Assembly (NCBI RefSeq): GCF_008330945.1
Contig: NZ_CP043489.1
Coordinates: forward strand, 5,095,501 to 5,159,500
Reading direction: 5' to 3'
Length of the DNA stretch: 64,000 nt
Source: Labrys sp. KNU-23
GTDB taxonomy: Bacteria; Pseudomonadota; Alphaproteobacteria; Rhizobiales; Labraceae
This document shows, piece by piece, positions 59,686-64,000 of this stretch (its first letter is position 1; each line of letters starts with the position of its first letter). The position numbers were made by a program, and so were the translations under genes. Below the pieces are notes generated by a model. It saw only the letters and a list, made by a program, of their open reading frames with translations. It searched no databases and was not told where the DNA came from.

Positions 59686-60879
59686 ATGGAATTCTTTCTC
59701 GCCACCGCCGCGGAACTTGTTACACTCGCAGACGAAGTGGCGAAATGCCTGTGGCGCAGGAAAATTGCGACCGGGCACGGTCAAGGTAGTATTTTGGTGG
59801 ATCGAAGTTTGGAGGCACAAGCGCCTCGGTCGAGTGAGGGTGCTCATCTGCCCGTGCCGCAATTCCGGCAAGGAGAACAGCCGCGTCGTCACCACACTTA
59901 TGCCGCGCTTGATCTTGGCACCAATAATTGCCGCCTTCTGGTTGCGCGCCCGACAGGAGAGGGATTTCGCGTCATTGATGCCTTTTCCCGCATTGTGCGG
60001 CTCGGCGAGGGGCTGGGTGCCAGCGGCAGCCTGCACGTCAACGCCATGGGCCGGGCTGTCGACGCCCTGGCCGTCTGCGCCCAGAAGATGCGGGATCGCC
60101 GCGTCGACCGGGCAAGGCTGATCGCCACCGAGGCTTGCCGCGCGGCGGATAACGGGCTGCTCTTCGTCGAACGCGTGCTGAAGGAAACCGGGCTCGATCT
60201 CGAGATCGTCGACCGGGAGACCGAGGCGCGGCTTGCCGCCGCAGGCTGCATTCCCCTGATCGACCGCAATCTCGACGGTGTGGTGCTTTTCGATATTGGC
60301 GGCGGCTCCTCCGAGATCGTCTGGCTCGACATCGATCCGGCCGACCGGAACCGGCAGCCCAAGGTGCGCGGCTGGACGTCGCTTCCCGTCGGGGTGGTGA
60401 CACTTTCCGAACGCCATGGCGGCGTCAGGGTGACGCGCGAGAGTTTCGAGCGCATGGTGGATGATGTTTCGACCATGCTGGCCTCGTTCTCGCATCGCGA
60501 GGCCATCGCCAAGCGGGTCAAGCACCTGCATCTGCTGGGCACCTCGGGCACGGTGACCACCATGGCCGGCATCCATCTCGAACTGCCCCGCTACGATCGG
60601 CGCCGGGTGGACGGCTTGTGGATGTCGCGCGGCGAGATCGACGAGGTGCTCGAACGCCTGCTGGACATGACCTATGAGGAGCGCGTCGCCAATGCCTGCA
60701 TCGGTCCGGAGCGGGCCGATCTGGTGATGGCCGGATGCGCCATTTTCGAAGCCATTAGGCGGGCTTTTCCCTGTGAACGATTGCGCGTGGCCGATCGGGG
60801 CCTGCGCGAAGGATTATTGGTGCAGATGATGCAGGAGGATCGTGTCTGGCGTCACAACGGTGCGGGGCGCAACCCGTGA
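59686..60879 (+). CDS. Ppx/GppA-family phosphatase
   Basis: A 397-residue exopolyphosphatase/guanosine pentaphosphatase-family protein. The ASKHA phosphate-1 motif is YAALDLGTNNCRLLVA (about residue 72), then RIVRLGEGL, ATEACRAADN, the phosphate-2 motif FDIGGGSSEIVWL and LHLLGTSGTVTTMAGI. It lacks the C-terminal HD domain of long Ppx. The first 70 residues are poorly conserved, so a later start is possible. It diverges closely from ispDF and its stop overlaps the rlmE start (GTGA). Confidence 0.9.
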   Translation: MEFFLATAAELVTLADEVAKCLWRRKIATGHGQGSILVDRSLEAQAPRSSEGAHLPVPQFRQGEQPRRHHTYAALDLGTNNCRLLVARPTGEGFRVIDAFSRIVRLGEGLGASGSLHVNAMGRAVDALAVCAQKMRDRRVDRARLIATEACRAADNGLLFVERVLKETGLDLEIVDRETEARLAAAGCIPLIDRNLDGVVLFDIGGGSSEIVWLDIDPADRNRQPKVRGWTSLPVGVVTLSERHGGVRVTRESFERMVDDVSTMLASFSHREAIAKRVKHLHLLGTSGTVTTMAGIHLELPRYDRRRVDGLWMSRGEIDEVLERLLDMTYEERVANACIGPERADLVMAGCAIFEAIRRAFPCERLRVADRGLREGLLVQMMQEDRVWRHNGAGRNP

Positions 60880-61628
60880 GTGGTGGAGCAGGCAAGGGCG
60901 GTGGGTCCGGCAAGGGCAAGAACAGTTCCGGCCGGGGCAGTGGCGCGCGTGAACTGGGTGTGCGGCTGAAAACGGCGCGGGGGCGGACACATTCTTCGCA
61001 GCTTTGGCTCGAGCGTCAGCTCAACGACCCCTACGTCGCCCGCGCCAAGCGCGAGGGGCGGCGGTCGCGCGCGATCTACAAGCTGATCGAGATCAACGAC
61101 AAGGCCAAGCTCCTCAAGCCCGGCCAGCGCGTGCTCGATCTCGGCGCGGCCCCCGGCGGATGGTCGCAACTGGCGGCGGAGATCACCGATTCAGTCAACG
61201 GCCGCGGCAAGGTGGTGGCAATCGATCTCCTGCCCATCGACCCCATTCCGGGCGTCGATTTCGAGCAGATGGACTTCATGGACGATGCCGCGCCGGATCG
61301 GCTGAAGGCGATGCTCGGAGGCCCCGCCGATCTCGTCCTGTCAGACATGGCTGCCAATACGGTCGGTCATCGCGCCACGGACCATCTGCGCATCATCGCG
61401 CTGGTGGAGGCGGCAGCGTATTTTGCCGTGGAAGTGCTGGCTCCGGGTGGGGCGTTCCTCGCCAAAGTCTTCCAGGGCGGTACCGAAGGTGATGTCCTGA
61501 CCCTTCTCAAGCGCGATTTTGCGGTGGTGAAGCACCTGAAACCGGCGGCGAGTCGCGCAGGTTCGAGCGAGATGTATGTGCTGGCCACCGGATTTCGAGG
61601 CCGGAAGGAAAACGATTCCACCGATTGA
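60876..61628 (+). CDS. rlmE: 23S rRNA 2'-O-ribose methyltransferase
   Basis: A 250-residue RrmJ/FtsJ. A glycine/lysine-rich disordered start (about 30 residues) precedes RAKREGRRSRAIYKLIEINDK (catalytic Lys), SAM motif VLDLGAAPGGWSQLAAE, DLVLSDMAANTVGHRATDH (catalytic Asp) and FLAKVFQGG (catalytic Lys). It methylates U2552 (E. coli numbering) of 23S rRNA. Start GTG 60876 overlaps the stop of the Ppx/GppA gene, so the two are coupled, an arrangement common in Rhizobiales. Confidence 0.95.
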   Translation: MSGGAGKGGGSGKGKNSSGRGSGARELGVRLKTARGRTHSSQLWLERQLNDPYVARAKREGRRSRAIYKLIEINDKAKLLKPGQRVLDLGAAPGGWSQLAAEITDSVNGRGKVVAIDLLPIDPIPGVDFEQMDFMDDAAPDRLKAMLGGPADLVLSDMAANTVGHRATDHLRIIALVEAAAYFAVEVLAPGGAFLAKVFQGGTEGDVLTLLKRDFAVVKHLKPAASRAGSSEMYVLATGFRGRKENDSTD

Positions 61629-62025
61629 GGCGACATGCCTGGGAATGCGAACATCTTCGCCTGCTTTTCTCTCCTGTCTTCGCGGTGATTCCAGGAGCGG
61701 GCGAGGTCGCCATAGGCGTAACTTTGCGGCCAAAGGCGCAGGCCGCGCGGAGGGGCGATCGCCGGATCGACCACCTCTGTGCTCTATCTCGCTCGACATT
61801 TCCAACATGGTCGATCTCGCTTCACCAATCGATGGAGCTGTGGAGACCGACCCTCCAATCCGGCGTCACCACCTAAAGTTAGCGCCTATGGGCGAGGTGC
61901 CTGCGCTCCCGTGAGACGCGCTCTATCCACCAAAGTTGGAAAGTTCATCGCGAGAAATCCCTGTCTGGATGACTTGATCCCGGCAGCGTGCCATTGCACA
62001 AGTGCGCAATCTCTAGTTCGGACTG
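61629..62025. other. Intergenic region before hom, 397 bp
   Basis: No protein frame is credible. A hairpin-prone stretch around 61870-61930 and ATTGCaCaaGtGCGCAAT near 61993-62010 were seen, but I cannot assign either to a riboswitch or operator. Confidence 0.5.
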
Positions 62026-63354
62026 ATGATGGCTGATCCTCTTAAAATCGGTATTGCCGGCCTTGGCACCGTCGGTGCCTCCACCATTCGCCTTCTCGAT
62101 CGTCGTGCCAATGCGCTTGCCGCCAGTTGCGGCCGCGGCGTCACGGTCACCGCCGTTTCCGCCCGCTCGCGAACGCGCGACCGCGGCCTGCCCATGGAGC
62201 GCTTCCGCTGGTTCGACGATCCGGTCGAGCTGGCGCGCGATCCCGGCATCGATGTCTTCGTCGAATTGATGGGCGGCGAGGAGGGAGCGGCGCACGAAGC
62301 GGTGAAGGCGGCCCTCGATGCCGGCAAGCCGGTGGTAACGGCCAACAAGGCTCTGCTGGCGCGCCATGGCCTCGATTTCGCAAGGCGGGCCGAGGAGGCC
62401 GGCGTCGCTCTTAATTTCGAGGCGGCCGTCGCCGGCGGCGTGCCGATCATCAAGACGCTGCGCGAGGCGCTGATCGGCAACAATATCGATCGCGTCTACG
62501 GCATCCTGAACGGTACCTGCAACTACATCCTGACCAAGATGGAGGCCGAGGGCCTGTCCTTCGACGCCTGCCTGAAGGAAGCGCAGCGCCTGGGCTATGC
62601 CGAAGCCGACCCCACCTTCGATATTGGCGGCTTCGATACCGCCCATAAGCTGGCTCTGCTCACCAGCCTGGCCTTCGGGACGCAGGTGAATGCCGATGCC
62701 ATCCATGTCGAAGGCATCGAGCGCATCACCACCGAAGACCTGCTGGCCGCCGACGAGCTCGGCTATCGCGTCAAGCTGCTGGGGGTCGCTACCCGTTCCG
62801 AGGCAGGCGTGGAACAGCGTGTCCACCCCACCATGGTGCCGAAATCGACCCCGATCGCGCAGGTCAACGGCGTCACCAATGCGGTGGCCGTCGACGCCGA
62901 TGCCGTGCCGGAACTGACCCTGGTCGGCCCCGGCGCGGGCGGCGAGGCTACGGCTTCCGCCGTGGTCGGCGACATCGCCGATATCGCGCGAGGCCAGGCC
63001 GGAGCGCCGTTCGGGCGCAGGACCGGCGATCTCGAGCCCCTCCCGGCGGCGGCCATGCAAGCCCACAAGGGCGGCTATTATGTCCGCCTTTCGGTGGCCG
63101 ACAGGCCGGGCGCGGCGGCAGGCATTGCCACGCGCATGGCCGAGCGCGGTATTTCGCTGGAATCGATCGTGCAGAAGCACCGGGGAGGCAAGGTCTATGG
63201 CGGCGACGATCCGAGCAAGGTCGCCGGCGCGGTGCCGGTCATCCTCATTACATACGCCACGACCGAGGCGGATATTCGCGGCGCCGTCGATGCCATGGTT
63301 TCCGATGGCTACATCGTCGAAACGCCGCAGTTGATCCGTATCGAACGCGAATAA
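62026..63354 (+). CDS. hom: Homoserine dehydrogenase
   Basis: A 442-residue enzyme. The NAD(P) motif KIGIAGLGTVGAS opens it; VELMGGEEGA, VVTANKALLARHG, NFEAAVAGGVPIIKTLREAL and LNGTCNYILTKME form the dehydrogenase core with the catalytic lysine and the family signature. The last 80 residues are an ACT domain (YYVRLSVADRPGAAAGIATRMAERGISLESIVQ) that senses threonine. It makes homoserine for threonine and methionine. Start ATG 62026 or 62029. Confidence 0.97.
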   Translation: MMADPLKIGIAGLGTVGASTIRLLDRRANALAASCGRGVTVTAVSARSRTRDRGLPMERFRWFDDPVELARDPGIDVFVELMGGEEGAAHEAVKAALDAGKPVVTANKALLARHGLDFARRAEEAGVALNFEAAVAGGVPIIKTLREALIGNNIDRVYGILNGTCNYILTKMEAEGLSFDACLKEAQRLGYAEADPTFDIGGFDTAHKLALLTSLAFGTQVNADAIHVEGIERITTEDLLAADELGYRVKLLGVATRSEAGVEQRVHPTMVPKSTPIAQVNGVTNAVAVDADAVPELTLVGPGAGGEATASAVVGDIADIARGQAGAPFGRRTGDLEPLPAAAMQAHKGGYYVRLSVADRPGAAAGIATRMAERGISLESIVQKHRGGKVYGGDDPSKVAGAVPVILITYATTEADIRGAVDAMVSDGYIVETPQLIRIERE

Positions 63355-63364
63355 GCCACATCTC

Positions 63365-63428
63365 AGGGCGTGTCGCCAGGTATGGTTTGACCTCGTCAGA
63401 CGCCAAACCATACCTGACGACACGCCCT
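63365..63428. repeat. Long near-perfect inverted repeat between hom and glpX
   Basis: 25-bp arms AGGGCGTGTCGcCAGGTATG... and its complement differ at one base and enclose 14 bp. It starts 11 bp after the hom stop and ends 17 bp before glpX, so it fills the gap between the two genes. Confidence 0.85.
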
Positions 63429-63444
63429 AACAACGGAGGAAGCC

Positions 63445-64000
63445 ATGTCGGAGATTATTCAGGTCAAGCCGACGGATGTCATCGAGCGCATCCTTTCCCT
63501 TGAACTGGTCCGTGTGACCGAACGCGCCGCCGTTGCCTCGGCATTGCTGCGTGGGCGAGGGGATGAAAAGGCCGCCGACAAGGCGGCCGTCGACGCCATG
63601 CGGCGCGAACTCAACAAGATGCCGATCGACGGTACCGTGGTGATCGGCGAGGGCGAGCGCGACGAGGCGCCGATGCTGTTCATCGGCGAAAGAGTCGGCA
63701 ATGGCCTGGGCCCCAAGGTCGACATCGCCGTCGATCCGCTGGAAGGCACCACGCTTTGCGCCAAGGACATGCCGGGCTCGATCGCCGTGATGGCGATGGC
63801 CTCGGCCGGTTCGCTCCTCAATGCGCCAGACGTCTATATGGACAAGATCGCCATCGGGCCCGGCTATGCCGAAGGCATCGTCGATCTCGACGCCAGCGTG
63901 GAAGACAATCTGCATGCCCTGGCCAGGGCCAAGGGCGTCAAGCCGCGCGAACTGACCGCGCTGGTGCTCGACCGTCCGCGCCACGCGCCGATCATCGAGG
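63445..64000 (+). CDS. glpX: Class II fructose-1,6-bisphosphatase, C-terminus beyond window
   Basis: The first 185 residues of a GlpX-type enzyme; the rest runs off the right edge. LVRVTERAAVASALLRGRGDEKAADKAAVDAMR, VVIGEGERDEAPMLFIGE (metal ligands) and VDIAVDPLEGTTLCAKDMPGSIAVMA (metal/phosphate site) are clear. It dephosphorylates fructose 1,6-bisphosphate in gluconeogenesis. ATG 63445 has GGAGG upstream. hom-glpX-(recJ) is a common order in Rhizobiales, so the gene is probably complete beyond the window. Confidence 0.95.
   Translation, partial: MSEIIQVKPTDVIERILSLELVRVTERAAVASALLRGRGDEKAADKAAVDAMRRELNKMPIDGTVVIGEGERDEAPMLFIGERVGNGLGPKVDIAVDPLEGTTLCAKDMPGSIAVMAMASAGSLLNAPDVYMDKIAIGPGYAEGIVDLDASVEDNLHALARAKGVKPRELTALVLDRPRHAPIIE

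Noticed and set aside
61629..62025. SAM-type riboswitch before hom
   Set aside because: The region has hairpin potential, but I could not find the conserved SAM-II or SAM-I core sequences.

Overview
The window is about 64 kb of GC-rich chromosome from an alphaproteobacterium, most likely of the order Hyphomicrobiales (Rhizobiales). The genus cannot be fixed from sequence alone. Evidence for this placement: hfq-hflX adjacency, a class I lysyl-tRNA synthetase (LysK), an E1-beta of pyruvate dehydrogenase carrying its own lipoyl domain, the eno-ftsB-pdhABC-lpd-lipA order, a fused IspDF, an alphaproteobacterial-type LexA box (GAAC-N7-GAAC) before ssb, and REP-like palindromes typical of rhizobial genomes.

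Layout. 1-3.96 kb: a DeoR-type regulator cut by the window edge, a SbmA/BacA-like ABC exporter with a damaged ATPase domain, and a glycoamylase-fold (GH144-like) glucanase. 4.0-5.36 kb: an intact IS4-family element inserted with an 11-bp target duplication inside one arm of an inverted REP pair. 5.4-12.6 kb: a sugar uptake and oxidation locus (permease, double ATPase, binding protein, FGGY kinase, lactonase on one strand; a DHRS6-like dehydrogenase diverging). 12.7-18 kb: CYTH-CHAD protein, D-amino-acid transaminase, hfq, hflX, methyltransferase. 18-22 kb: small secreted proteins, an SGNH esterase, a P-loop kinase-like protein. 22-27.2 kb: glpR-glpD-glpK-glpF with likely GlpR operators. 27.4-28.7 kb: mazG and tRNA-Ser(GCT).

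28.7-33.4 kb is an accessory island next to tRNA-Ser. It has lower GC, mostly unrecognised genes, a fused remnant of HK97-type portal and tail genes, 12-bp direct repeats beside the tRNA, and a stretch of about 600 bp without genes that is packed with hairpins. That stretch looks like a large structured RNA and is the most interesting item in the window. No integrase is present.

33.4-64 kb returns to core genome: a secreted repeat-rich protein, ssb, marC, lysK, secG, pyrG, a VOC protein, kdsA, queF, eno, ftsB, the pyruvate dehydrogenase/lipoate cluster (pdhA, pdhB, pdhC, a lipoprotein gene, lpd, lipA), then phoA under a Pho box and a MarR-GNAT fusion that separate lipA from ratA, followed by ratA, cinA/pncC, ispDF, ppx, rlmE, hom and the start of glpX.

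A repeat family of about 100 bp with two stem-loops occurs four times between genes (28.2, 39.8, 44.4 and 46.5 kb); three copies keep the first hairpin while its stem sequence changes, suggesting selection on structure.
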